A stretch of 64,000 bases of DNA, from NCBI RefSeq assembly GCF_047511655.1, contig NC_133389.1, forward strand, positions 149,373,973 through 149,437,972. The letters are read 5' to 3'. This document shows positions 24,022 through 37,700 of the stretch, piece by piece; position 1 is the first letter of the stretch, and each line of letters starts with the position of its first letter. This DNA is from Castor canadensis. Lineage: Eukaryota; Chordata; Mammalia; Rodentia; Castoridae. The translations under genes were made by a program, and so were the position numbers. The notes under the pieces were generated by a model that made no database searches, had not been told where the DNA came from, and worked only from the letters and a program-made list of their open reading frames with translations.

Positions 24022-24326
24022 TTAACAACCAAAAAATTCTAACAGCCTAACAATGCACATAAGTTAAAAATTAATTATCACTTAGTGATAACAAAGATAG
24101 TTGATTTACATGGAAAAAAGAACATTTACAATATGTTAATCCTTATTCACATTGTTGATACTGCAATAAAACACAATTTGTTTTTTTTTTTCATTTCACA
24201 AAAAAAAAAGGCGGGAAATTGTGCTTTGTCAAGAGGCACTACAAGAGAAAGTTTCTTCTTCCAAATAGATATTATATGACAGATATTGAATAAATAGACA
24301 TATATGCATTGTAATTCGCAAAGATC

Positions 24327-24334
24327 TGGCAAGA
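24327..24334 (-). promoter_or_regulatory. miR-31 seed match (8mer) in SATB2 3'UTR
   Basis: The transcript reads TCTTGCCA, complementary to miR-31-5p bases 2-8 with A opposite base 1. miR-31 is reported to repress SATB2. The site is seen directly; function in this species is inferred. Confidence 0.6.
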
Positions 24335-24380
24335 CCACAGGCTAAAATGCCCACAGATTCACTTAGAACCACTGCAAACT

Positions 24381-24388
24381 TGGCAGTG
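24381..24388 (-). promoter_or_regulatory. miR-34/449 seed match (8mer) in SATB2 3'UTR
   Basis: The transcript reads CACTGCCA, an 8mer match to miR-34a/c and miR-449. The miR-34 family is reported to target SATB2 in osteoblasts. It lies between the two miR-31 sites. Confidence 0.6.
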
Positions 24389-24404
24389 AAATTAAAAAAC
24401 AAAA

Positions 24405-24411
24405 GGCAAGA
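24405..24411 (-). promoter_or_regulatory. Second miR-31 seed match (7mer-m8) in SATB2 3'UTR
   Basis: The transcript reads TCTTGCC followed by T, a 7mer-m8 match to miR-31-5p. It lies 17 bases from the miR-34 site and about 70 from the other miR-31 site, close enough for cooperative action. Confidence 0.55.
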
Positions 24412-25187
24412 CTTAGCATTGAAAAATACCTAATAAATTTTTGGTTGAAGTGTAAAAGATACCAAATACGGATGCCATCGATCGATGAACCACCTTGTAA
24501 GAGCTTGGCAAAATCGGTGTATATGATGTGTACAGAGTGACCTTCAGCAACAGTGTCAGAAGACAATTTGGAAAGAGTAACTCGGAGATCAGGAAGCAGC
24601 AACCATGGACTTTCTGTTTAAAGCTGCAGCATACTACGGAAAAAGGAAGGATGGACCCAGGGCTTAACTGCAAACAGCCATCCTTTTGCAAAGATACATG
24701 ACGCTCATGTCAAGATAATTTTAAACATCATTATTTGAAAAAGTACAGGAAAATGTCCCTTTAAAAACTCCAGAGGTTACTGAGCAGCTAGAATTAGCTT
24801 GTATTGCAACGTGTCTTCTCCCTGTATAGTGTAAGTTCTGAGTTAATATCTACACATAGAGGTTTTTTTTAACTCCTACCTTTTATACCTTTCAAATATA
24901 TAAATAGTATTAACAGTTATATTACAATGTTTGTGTAGTAAACAGAAAATAACTTTCAAAGTGATATTGCATGAGGTCTTTGACAAGGTTGCATGAAAAC
25001 ACAACTTGAAAACAAAAAAATCCGACCGTGTGGGACTTGCTGAGTGGCCATTTCAAAGTCTGATCTTGAGGCCAGTCCCGAAGGGGAGGTCTCTTGCAAT
25101 TCCTGTAAGGAGAAGTGGAAGGTAATGCTACTGGTGTTTCTGATAGGAAGCTGAAGGAGATCTGGAGAAGTATAGTAGATTGCAGCT

Positions 25188-25195
25188 TTAATGCT
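25188..25195 (-). promoter_or_regulatory. miR-155 seed match (8mer) in SATB2 3'UTR
   Basis: The transcript reads AGCATTAA, a perfect 8mer match to miR-155-5p. The match is seen directly; regulation is inferred. Confidence 0.4.
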
Positions 25196-25969
25196 CACGC
25201 CACTGAACAGCTAGTCGGCATTAGTTCTGCTTTACGTAAGGTGATTGCTATGTGGGGAACTGGGAGAAAATTTCCTTTCATGACGAGTAGGTGATTCTAC
25301 TGAAATCGCTTCACTTACTATTGCCTGGAGCAGCACAATGATTCAAAAACAGGTTCTTGTTAGGGTTGTGGACCAGGAAAAAGGACCGAGACGTGTGAGA
25401 TCAGGGACTGGAAATGTTTGGCTAAGGTAGATGGAATGTGTGCGAAGAAGAGGAAGTCCAAAATGAAGTAGAAATAAGAAACGTTTGGGAAGAGGGAAGG
25501 CTGGAGACTTATTTGAGAGGGAGCCCCTTGAACTGGGCAGCAACTTCTTCTTTCTAACTTATTACACTGAACTATTTTCTATCAAAAACAAAAACAGCAA
25601 CAAGTAACAACTTTTAAATGAGTAGGCTTAATAATTTTCAGATTTGAAGCCACAAGTAGGTAAGTCAATTTCACAACAAAATGTGGCTCATATCCTGAAT
25701 CCCGTATGTCCAATGTCAAAATGTCATTTATTGAGACCGCACTAATGGACGACTATTTCCTGCACTGAATTTCAGCTTTACTTATTTGGAATTCCACAGA
25801 AATTTATCTGTTCACTACAGTAATGACAAATCGAATAACGGAACGTATCAAGTCATTTTTTATTGAGTCATTCTAAGTGTGCACTGTGTCTTTAAGAGTA
25901 TTTTGACTTGTATCATTTTAATGTGCCCTGATTTTTTTCACTTAACTCTCTTCTTCTTTCTCTCTCTTT

Positions 25970-25991
25970 TTTTTGGCAGTGTTGATTTATT
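25970..25991 (-). terminator. SATB2: Possible proximal SATB2 poly(A) signal
   Basis: A transcript-strand AATAAA lies at 25986-25991, about 680 bases after the stop codon. Cleavage here would give a 3'UTR of about 0.7 kb lacking the distal microRNA sites. The downstream sequence is A- and GA-rich rather than U/GU-rich, so use is doubtful. Confidence 0.25.
25974..25981 (-). promoter_or_regulatory. Second miR-34/449 seed match in SATB2 3'UTR
   Basis: The transcript reads CACTGCCA, an 8mer match to miR-34/449, just downstream of the possible proximal poly(A) signal at 25986-25991. Confidence 0.45.
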
Positions 25992-26264
25992 GTGTTAAAT
26001 ACATACCTCCAAAAATTACCCATTAAGCTGCCAGATACAAAGCCATAGAACAACAACAACAAAAAAAATCAGGGACAAACACAAAAAATAAATAGGAATT
26101 CAAAAATAGTCACCCCACCCTGAGAGCAGGCCACAGTTTATCAAAAAGCCAAAGCGACTCACTGTGAAGTGGTTTTTTTTTTTTAATACATAAACAAGTC
26201 TTTTTTTTAAGAACTCATTTCACAGTCTATTCTTTCAGATTGTAAAGTTCTCTGTCCCATGCAA

Positions 26265-26315
26265 TTTTAATATATATATGTAAATATAGAGATATATACA
26301 TATACATATGCACAC
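26265..26315. repeat. AT-rich (TA/TACA)n low-complexity in 3'UTR
   Basis: 'atatatatgtaaatatagag' followed by 'atatatacatatacatatg'; low complexity within the SATB2 3'UTR. Confidence 0.8.
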
Positions 26316-26672
26316 ACTTGCAGCTTCCTTCATTGATTTCGTGGGTTTTCCCATCCTGGAACTTGCCTGTCGCCTCTTCCCTAAGTGCCAGACAAGGAAG
26401 GCAGTCTCCCTTGATTATCTCCACTACGATGCAGTCAGTCTAAAAGTGTAACACTTAGTGTCTTTGCCAAGGCGATGTCTGATTGACAAATACTGAACTT
26501 ATTCAGTCTATAGGTGTATCCTGTGCAACAAAGAAATGTCAGAAAGGTAAGAAAAATAAAACAGACATAAAAAAAAATAAAATAAAGGCCAAAAAAAAAA
26601 AAAAACTTTTTAAAGAAAGGGAAACAGAAAATCGTTGGACCGCGGTATTGCTTTGCTTGGTAGGAGTTCACA

Positions 26673-28889
<2,217 letters not shown>

Positions 28890-29040
28890 TAATAATAGCT
28901 ACCACTCACTCAACGTTTGTTCTGTGCCAGGCAGTTCTAAAAACGTTATATAGTTTAACTAAAACCTAATCCTGCAATTCCTCATGAAGGTGTTATTTGG
29001 ATAAAGACAAACTGGAAACACGTAGCATCTCAGGAGAACC
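28890..29040 (-). mobile_element. MIR SINE
   Basis: 'aataatagctaccactcac', 'ctgtgccaggcagttctaaa', 'cctaatcctgcaattcctca': reverse MIR. Confidence 0.65.
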
Positions 29041-29989
29041 CTCTAAATTGGAAATCAGAAGCATAGGAAGCTGTTAGTCTGAGAAAGTGGGTTTGCAGGG
29101 TTCTTCACAGACTAGAAATAATAGCAAGAAAAATTCTCTATGAAGTGAAATATGTGGTCTCTGGCCAGACAATCTATGATAGTGAGTTGGGAAGCATGAA
29201 AATACATACATGGAGAAGGTTAAGTGATAATTCTAGCACCTTCTAACAGATAAGGAAAAAACAGTCAAAATACAGAATGACAAACTGAACATTTCTAAAG
29301 TGAAACTGTCTTGCACATTACTCAAAGGGCTGAACTCGTTCTCTTCCACTGCTACTTTTCTTTGGCTGCAACTCTGCTCCAAACATAGTACTTATAATAT
29401 CTGAGATGAAAAGGTTGCCAAAGTTATCTGTCCCAACTCTCTTCATTCTTCCAAAATGTTCTAATATTACTCCAGGCAGGGAATTGCTGTCTCTAGGTAA
29501 TTCCTAGCATAATTTCCTCTCTAGTCAATTGCTAAGAATCCTTAATGTCATTGTAGTGCTCTTTCTTTGAGTGGGGAAAATACTCTGAGTAAAACTAGAG
29601 TATAGCTTAATCCTTACAAGAAGGTCTTCCCCAGGGAGTAAACTCAATCTGAACACTTCCAAAATCCTCCCAACTTAAAAGCAGGCTCACGCCATACTGT
29701 TTTTCACATCTTGACTATAAAATCTGAACTCTTTTAGCCTCTTTTTTATAGGATAGATTTCTGAACTCACACTGAATTGAATTTTAGTGTATCTACCCAA
29801 ATTTCTCAAAGCATGTTCTCTCTTCCCTCTGAGTTTGGTCTCTGTACCTAGCAAGTGGCCTGAAGATCATGTCATTGATTCCTGGTAGGAATACAAGCAC
29901 ATATGTTCATATAAGCAGTCCCATTCCTGGCTCACTTGACAGTTTAAGCAGGCATTTCTGGCAGATTAAGTTTTTAAGGCATTAAAATT

Positions 29990-30031
29990 CAAAATATATG
30001 TATGTATGTATATAGATAGATAGATAGATCT
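29990..30031. repeat. (TATG)n/(GATA)n microsatellite
   Basis: 'tatgtatgtatgtatata' followed by four gata units. Confidence 0.9.
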
Positions 30032-30112
30032 ATTCCTAATGTACAATAGCTGTCTTCCTGTGAATTCCCCAAATAACAAAATGTAACATTTTGGAAAGAT
30101 ACCTATCTATTT

Positions 30113-30216
30113 CTTTTTTACTCCCTATCTTTGTGTACACTTATGTCTGAAGGATAAACCCCACGACTTTGCAAATGGTAGATATGCACTCTATCACTGA
30201 GCTACATCTCCAGCCC
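30113..30216 (-). mobile_element. ID-type SINE
   Basis: Reverse ID with 'gaaggataaaccccacgact', 'atgcactctatcactgagct' and 'acatctccagccct'. Confidence 0.75.
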
Positions 30217-31734
30217 TACAAAGGTTTTTATAAGAAGTTCTAAGGTTGATGAATGAGCTGAGTAGGATGTAAACAAATAGAAAGTTAAAATCTAGTATGT
30301 TTCTTTTTATTTATTTGCTGAAATCTCTCTGAATTGAAGAATGGCACATACATATATAAATGGACTTGAAAATAGCAATGCAGAAAGAGAAGTTGTAAAT
30401 ATATTCAAAAGAGATGTGAACTTCAAAATAATACTCGCAAGCTCCTTGACCAGTCATAGGCACGGTTATAACAGGGACATGTGTTGTTTCTCTGCCTTCA
30501 AAATCAAAAATTTTGAAAACAAAAAGACCTCATGATACCATGACAAAAGGTGCCTAAGAAAGATAAAGCAGCTCTTCTTAAAGCTCTCAGCATTCAAATA
30601 CATTTTGAAGGCCTCAATGAAAACCAGCTGGGAGCCATGTGTAAAATATAATGGTTCTTGCCTGCAGGAAAGGAAGTAAGATCTTGAATGATTAAGTTTA
30701 GGAAAGTATATAATTCACTGTATCATTATGGGGTGAACTGGATTACTTATAATAAGCCAAGACTTTGTGGTCTTTTTTATATAGAGAAAATGAGAAATTA
30801 TTAGGGAGGTGACTGTAGAGATGGAGGATCCAGTGTGGTAACAGGTCAAAAGAGTTTCCCAGGTGGTAGCACATGCCTTGCTATGACAAGACTCAGCCAC
30901 AGGCGTGAGCTCATCAGGGTTTGAAGCCTAAGGTGCAGCGCTGGACATGAGGACATGGACAAGATGACTTTTGTCTGCATTTATTTTGTGTTAATATCAG
31001 AATTTCTTTGATTTGTTCATTTCACTTCATCTATAACAACAAAATATAAAATACTTGATCTAAAAAGGAAAGCATTCTTCCACTGAAAGTTCCAAGAAAA
31101 ACACATTAAACAACAATGAGAACAAATGATTAAAAGTCCTATACACTCAACTAGAACTTATTAAATCCATAGAGTGAATACATGATGTTATTTTAATATT
31201 TTACTATGTATAAAATGTCATGTAATTGAAATTTCAACAACTTATCTCTACTCTCTAAATATTCTCTATTTTTCAAAATCAGCATTAGAAACTATAAATA
31301 TTACTCAAAATTTCGGCAGGGAAAATCTAGCATTAATGATTAATAATTAATACAAATAAGAGTATAACTACTGCATATCTGTCATACCTATTGGGACTAT
31401 GAGCAACATGTTGGTACACCACATGGCCGGTACCCAGTGAGTGCTCGGAACTTCTTTACTCTGCAACACTGAACGCAAACTTTCACTTCTTTACTTTCAG
31501 ACCAGCTATTATTTCCTGCTCAGCACTAGTTATTATTTTTTCTTGTTATTATTCCTTTTTTAGTAAAACTATGTTTAATAAGTAAAGACAATGTCACTAA
31601 TCATAGGAATTTATTTCTAGTGTGTATCTGAGAGCAGGGATTTTCTTATTCTTATTTTTGTCATTGTTTTACCATTGTTATATATTAAAAAACTTCTAGA
31701 GCATTACATAAACTATAAAATGGCATTGTGTAGA
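30217..31734. other. Unique intronic stretch
   Basis: AT-rich with no recognised repeat or exon. The open frames are short and AT-driven. Confidence 0.45.
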
Positions 31735-31865
31735 AATCGTTTGGTAGTCTTGTGACTCTGAGCAAGTTACTCTCTCTGAGCCACAGTGTCTTGTTATCTG
31801 TAAAATCTTCCTAATAGCAGTAAGAGGGTTAAGTGTGATGATGTATGCTAGCTACATAACAGAAT
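31735..31865 (+). mobile_element. MIR SINE
   Basis: 'cttgtgactctgagcaagttac', 'tctctctgagccacagtgtc', 'atctgtaaaatcttcctaat': a clear forward MIR. Confidence 0.75.
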
Positions 31866-32619
31866 TCTTATCATAAACTTCAATAAGTAATGAGGTGGAC
31901 TTAGGAACCAGTAATATAATGCCTCATACAATTTTATTAAGATGCTTATTATTACAGATCGTCAAATGGGCATGTCTACCCATTTACTATATACATCTTT
32001 GTTCCTAACATAGCACCTGCCACAAGGATGTTGCTTCTGAAGCATCTGTTATATGGAATTGAAGCTCAATGTCATAATCTTCTTCAAGATGACACCTTTT
32101 ATATATCCAATCTGGCATCCTTGTGTGAAGACATTTGTTAGTGGTTCTCAAGTGTGGTCCTGGACTATAGGGGAAAACCCTATATTTTATCAAGAGGCCC
32201 ATGACATCAAAAATATTTTCATAGCAAAACTAATATATAATTCACCTCTGTTATCATGCTGAAATGTGTACTGATGGGAAAACTGCAGCCTGTCCCCATC
32301 AAGGCAGTGCCATCAAACTGTACTATTGTACTCCTCCTCCTACTGCAAGCTCACAGTTAACAATGATGCTACTTTCATGTAAGCATATTCTTAATGAAGC
32401 AGGAGTACTTTATTAATTACACTAAATCTCAACCCTTGAGTATATCTCTTTTTAATATTCTGTGCAAGGAAATGAAAAAGTTAGCATTTGACATTCTGTG
32501 GTATAGCAAAGTAATATGGTAGTCTTGAGATAGCATTCTCCCACACTCATTCTCTAGGGAAACTTCTTGAGTCCTAATAGCTTGAGTTCCAGGCTGAGCA
32601 GCCTCCTTTGCAAGGGAAT

Positions 32620-33360
32620 GTCATATTTACCTGAAAGAACAACTTAGAGACAAACTGTGGTTATTCAGATTTGGGTATTTGGCAGACATTTCCATAAAAA
32701 TAAAATAAGCCTGTCACTTTAAGAAAAAATATTTTATAGTATTTATTGTTGATGACAAAATTTGAGCTTTCAAGCAAAAATTAGAATTCTGAAAACCTTT
32801 TAAACTTAACAGCTTCCTAACATATAAAGACTTTTCAGAAGATATTTGTGGTGATTTAACAAATGTTTTAGTTTTATTTTTCTTTTTAAATATGTTATAT
32901 GATGAAATGTCATTTCAAAAATTTGCATAAATGAGTTAAACCAATATTTTTCAAGTAACTAATACATAATGCTATAAAGTTATGAAGTGTTAAAAAGATC
33001 TACTCAAACTTAAGACAGACCAATGGATAAGGTAACAAAAAATGAAAAGTATAAAATATTTATTAATATGGTAGCAGATTCAATTCCACTTAGCAACTAA
33101 GCTTTAAGACATTTACACTTGTAAAGTTTTGCTATAATATCAGAGAAGAATTTCCCACTTATCTAGAAAGCCTATTAAAATACTCCTTACTTTTCTAATT
33201 ACATGTCTGTCTGAAGCTGAATCTTCTTTATCGACTTCAACCAAAACCACAAATGATATCAAATGCAGATGCAGTTTTGAGAATCCAGTTGCCTTCCATT
33301 AGGTCAGATGTTAAATTATTTGCAAAAATATATAAAACACTGAGATACTTCCTTTTTTGT
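32620..33360 (+). pseudogene. Decayed hAT-superfamily transposase, C-terminal half
   Basis: The strip has many stops and frameshifts but keeps transposase-like blocks across frames: 'RDKLWLFRFGYLAD' near 32650, 'YKDFSED' near 32825, 'KAIKILL'-like text near 33170 and 'LRIQLPSIRSDVK' near 33280. This spacing matches the C-terminal catalytic and dimerisation region of hAT transposases related to domesticated ZBED5-type proteins. It is non-functional. The assignment rests on recalled family patterns; the exact family is unknown. Confidence 0.65.
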
Positions 33361-33467
33361 TTTGAAAATAGTTACATAAAATATTACTTACATAAATGCA
33401 TACATGTTGTCTGTAATTATTTTAAAATCAGGAAACTTTTTCTTAATTTCTAAGAATAAATTTCTAC

Positions 33468-33522
33468 TATATATATTGGTATTAACATATATATCAGTAT
33501 TAACATATATTTATATATGTGA
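33468..33522. repeat. AT-rich 18-mer tandem pair
   Basis: Two near-identical units of the form atat-ggtattaacatat / atat-cagtattaacatat, followed by more AT, within the 3' part of the hAT fossil. Confidence 0.8.
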
Positions 33523-33570
33523 CACATGAAAAGAGGTCCCAAGATCAAAAAGTTTAAACACTTGCATACT

Positions 33571-35390
33571 ATGTGATCATACTTGACTCATACCCTGCCT
33601 TCCCATAGTGATAACCAAGCACTTCACCATGAAATTCAAAATAGATCCTGCAGTTAAAAACATCTTTACTTGAGCAAAATCATCTAGAAGGCCCTAGAGA
33701 ATGGGTATAGGGGAAATTACACATGTATTATCATTTGCCTCTTGACTTTATCACTCAGAGACATTTTCACAGGCAAACATATTCTCTTAGACACAGCTCA
33801 GCATTATTTTTAACTTCAAATGATGTTACTTGAGCTGGCTCTTCTGGTTGTAATTTCACATCCTAACATTATAAGACTTATTAAAAACTATGGTTTAGTT
33901 TTGTTGCTTTTTTGGGATTATACAGTATCCTAAGGTCAAAACTCAGGAAATCTGTTATTAAAAAAAAAAGTATCCATGAAGTGATGACAAATTGCAGACT
34001 ACAGGTGTTAGATTACATTTTGACTCCAGGCAGGTTTAATATAGGTTGGTTTCCTTTTACAATTGCTCTTAGCACATATAGCTATAGAAAGGGGATTTTA
34101 AAAAAAGAGGGAGAGAGAGAATAAGGAAAAAAAAAAGAAGTGGTGCTCAATAAAAGAAGACCATGTTAAAAGAAATCAATACAGACAAGCAAAATGGTAG
34201 GAAGTCTAACACGGAAAATACGTGTTCAGTCTCCTCCAGCCTTAGTCTGGGTTTCCTTTAATATTGTAACCAAGATGCTACTAGAAGACTGGGTATATTT
34301 TTAATGCAGTTTAATGACTGTTTCCCAAAATACACACTTTGGTCAAAGATAAAAGCATAACAACATTGTGACACAATAATCCGCTAAAATAAACTTGGGT
34401 GTTGGAGGAATTATAGATCTTGAAACAGCCTTTGGCTTATATCATTTCCTCATCAGTAATAAATTGCAACAACTATGCCAACAGCTTTGGTATAGTCTGG
34501 GGTAAGAGAAAATGTGTTTCAGTCATTAAGCTGATTACTAGGAATGGCTAGAACCTGCAAATACTAAAGAAGTGGTTGAGTGAACTACTTTTTCAACATA
34601 ATGGGATGAGCTGATAGATAGTAAAATTAGCAAGGTCAACCTAAGTAACTATATCTCAATTACATAGACTTCAAGAGAAAATCAAACATAGAAAATGGTC
34701 CTCTTTCCAGTTAGATATTAAGAAACATAAAGCACTGGACTCATATTGAATCTAGTGGAAATTCTACCTTTCCCTTCATTGCCATCATCTAATAAACAGG
34801 TTTATTCATCATTTACAGCTAACAAACATGGCACAGAGAATCCACGAGAGGAATCAGGCAGAGCAGACTCTAGGATGGTCCAGGCTATGACTGTGTGTTG
34901 TCATGGCTGGGAGAAACTATCCCCCAGCCCACATACACACTTTCACTTCCTGCCACCCGCAAGTACTCCTTTTCTCTGTGTTCCCACACACCTCCACTAC
35001 CCCTGCAGTGTCTTCTCAGAGCACAAAATTGAGTCTACACATTCACAGAATCTGTTTGTGATTCAAGGCACAAATAATAATGATGTATCTATAAAGATCT
35101 CATATTTATGTCAAAGGAAGTAAATAGTAACATGGAAATGAATAGTAACTAGTGACTGACAGTTACTGTTGGAGTCTGGTTTTTAAACGAACACATGCCT
35201 TGTTTCATTGGTACAACTGAGAAAATGGTGGCTTTTGCACCAGCCTGAATGAAAGAAATAGCTTTTAAGGAGAATTAAAGATAATCAAGGTCACTAATGA
35301 GAAAGGCAGAAGGTCAGGATGACTTGGGTGCCAGGAATTCAGAACAGTATTAACAGCCAATGACCAAGAAAGAAAGATATGAAAAGTGTT
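33571..35390. other. Unique intronic stretch
   Basis: No exon, SINE or LINE seen. Contains a purine run at 34106-34138. The 125-codon frame at 34746-35123 has no domain or splice context. Confidence 0.45.
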
Positions 35391-35412
35391 CCAGTTAAGA
35401 ATTCTTAACTGG
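35391..35412. repeat. Perfect 22-bp palindrome
   Basis: The left arm ccagttaagaa is followed directly by its exact reverse complement, with no spacer. It spans the junction between unique DNA and the head of the trimeric SINE. Confidence 0.95.
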
Positions 35413-35690
35413 GCATAGGGCTCACACCTGTAATACCATCTACTCAGGAGGTAGAGACCAGGAGAAATCACTGTTCAAGGCTGGCCCAGGCAAAAAGTTG
35501 GTGAGAACCCATCTCAACAAATAAGCTTGACACCTCCCAGCTACACAGGAGGTATAGGCAGGAGGATAACTTTCTGAAGCTGGGCCTGGGCAAAAAAAGT
35601 GAGACCCTACCTGAAAAATAACTAACACAAAAAAGAGCACCTGCCTAGCAAGTGTAAGGCTCTGAGTTCAAATCCCCGTACTGTCCGCCC
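35405..35690 (+). mobile_element. Trimeric B1-B1-ID SINE
   Basis: The first B1-like unit has 'ctgggcatagggctcacacc', 'tactcaggaggtagagacc' and 'caggcaaaaagttggtgag'. The second has 'ccagctacacaggaggtata' and 'gcaaaaaaagtgagacccta'. A linker 'gaaaaataactaacac' leads to the ID part 'gcacctgcctagcaagtg', 'ctctgagttcaaatcccc'. It aligns over its length with the reverse copy at 53401-53703. Confidence 0.8.
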
Positions 35691-37159
35691 CCAAACTATT
35701 AAGCAGTTATTCTAGCTGGCTAAATAATTCTCAAGTGAAGTTAAAAAAAAAAAAAAAGCAATTTCACCAATGCCAGTGATACATGATTTGTGAGCTATAT
35801 TAAACAAGAAAATGACAATGGCACTAGTGAACATCATAACAATATTTTTCCAGCTTCTGAAGGGGTAGGGTGTAAATTTTAAAGGAAGGTGTTTGAATTC
35901 GATTCTTTATTTGGGGGAGGGGAAGAGGCAAGAGTGGCAATCTCTGTGTCTGAGGTCTCACATGTGCCTCTTTAGCATCCCATGATAGGCCACATTCTGT
36001 CTAATTTTTACAAAAGTCAGAACAATCTGACAGTTATGGTTAGTGAAAATATTAGATGTGCACCAATAAAATACTACCTCAGCATTTTTTTTTTTTTTTG
36101 CTTTCTGGATGTAACCACTTAATAACAGGACTTGAGAAAACTGCCCTGTGTGAATCAAACACATAAAAGTACAAATATTCCTTTTATAGAAAGCAAATCT
36201 TGAACAGAGCATTGTAATCAACTACTCTGGTTAAAAGACGAAATATCTACCATTACCACACCATTGACATATTATAGGTTAACTGGATAAACAAAGTCAA
36301 ATGATCAAAGCAGGGGTTTTTCCTCAGACCACCAGGCAGTGGTCACTGAGCTCTAAGGAGTAGCAGCCAAGATCCCTTGTGGCTCAGTGCTTAAAAAGGT
36401 GTCAAATGAGAGCTTATCAAACACAGCCTTCATTTTCATCTTCATTTAATTTCAGAGACTGGCCTCTTTGGTGTTGTTTTCTTTCAAGAGAAAAGATGAA
36501 GAAATTAAATGCTGTGAGGTAAAACTTTCCCAAAGGTTAACAGGCTTTCATTTCTAGAGTATTCTTTTTAAATTCTAAACCACTTGTCATTTTGTTATGG
36601 GGATGTTGGTTTTACATCTTCCACCATAATGATCTTACTAACTGAAACAAGATAAGGGAAGACTTTTGCTTCTAAATTTTGTGGCAGGTACACCTAGTGA
36701 GAGGCTGAGAGCCCCCAGGGCTAGCTACTCTTATTTAGACCACAGCTTCTTCAAGAAAAACAGTCCCCTTCTCCCAGGGTGCTCAAGATGGTCACTGGGA
36801 AGCAAAGTTTCATTCCTAACTCCCTGGGGCAAAGTAACCCAACTGGAGGTTCCTTTTTCCACAAGAAAGATTCCTGTCTCCAAGCTATGATGACCATTAT
36901 ACTTCCATGAGCCCAGTTATTAAGTATTCTTATCTGCTTGGACTCACAAAGCAAGTTCAATTTTGTCTCCATGCATGCTGCCTTGGCTTTTCCCTATGCA
37001 GGTTGTCCTCAGATGTGGGAAGTGACAAGTCATTATACTTTCAAATGTGAATTTATTTAAGAGTGGATTTAACTTAGTAGCTGAGGACTCTGTACAAAAC
37101 AAACATACTTACAAATGCCATTAGCTAGGAATTAATCATTAATGCTCTCGACTGGTTTT
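35691..37159. other. Unique intronic stretch
   Basis: No repeats recognised except short homopolymers (A14 near 35743, T16 near 36085). No exon. Confidence 0.45.
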
Positions 37160-37700
37160 CCAAGACCAAGCCCCCACTAGTTGCCCCAGCCAAGATGATA
37201 GACTTCTCACTGACTGCCTCCCTCCTCTTAACCTCTACATCTAGCCAATTCTAAGTACTACTCATTATTTCTTTTAAATAGTTCTGGGATAAATGTTCCT
37301 CTTTCCATACAAACTCCCATTGCTGTAATTCAGACCCTTACGGTCTCTTGCCTAATTACCATGACTTCTTCCCAACAGGTGTCCCAACACAGAAAACAGA
37401 GCATCGTGCCAAAGGCCTTCAGTGGCCTTAGGACAGGCTGAAGTCTGTGGAGTGTTAAGGAAGATCTGTTACCTTACTGTAGCTTGTGCTCTGCCCCTGT
37501 CCTCACTCCTCACCACTACCTTGTAAGGGTGTGCTCAAACAACATCTGTGTCTCTGCTGTGCTGCCCCCTTCATGGAAAGCAGGGTGTTACTGTTCTCAG
37601 GGATTAAAACTGGCAAATTGCCCATTTGTTTGTGTCTTCTCCCTCCCCAGTCTGCAGAAATATTTCTACTATCAACACAATTCAAAAGGCCTCTAGCAGA
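37160..37700 (+). mobile_element. Probable L2 remnant
   Basis: 'gactgcctccctcctcttaa', 'ccttcagtggccttaggac', 'gctgccccc' and 'cttctccctccccag' follow the general order of an L2 3' region. Strongly diverged. Confidence 0.35.

Larger units (their letters stand above)
23985..26672 (-). other. SATB2: SATB2 3' untranslated region
   Basis: Minus-strand transcript sequence after the stop codon, about 2.7 kb if the paired AATAAA at 24002-24021 is used. It is AT-rich, contains no recognisable SINE or LINE, and carries several microRNA seed matches listed separately. Internal AATAAA motifs on the transcript strand (for example at 25986-25991 and around 25858-25865) could give shorter forms. The lower boundary is an estimate from the poly(A) signal position, not from transcript data. 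Confidence 0.75.
32138..33570 (+). mobile_element. Fossil hAT (Charlie-group-like) DNA transposon
   Basis: The left end reads 'tagtggttctcaagtgtggt' and 'ggcccatgacatcaaaaata'. The right end reads 'gaggtcccaagatcaaaaag', then 'tttaaacacttg', which pairs roughly with the left end as an inverted terminus. Between them lies a decayed transposase coding strip (32620-33360). At about 1.4 kb it is shorter than an autonomous hAT, so the N-terminal part of the transposase region has been lost. It sits inside the last SATB2 intron in antisense to the gene. Confidence 0.7.
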
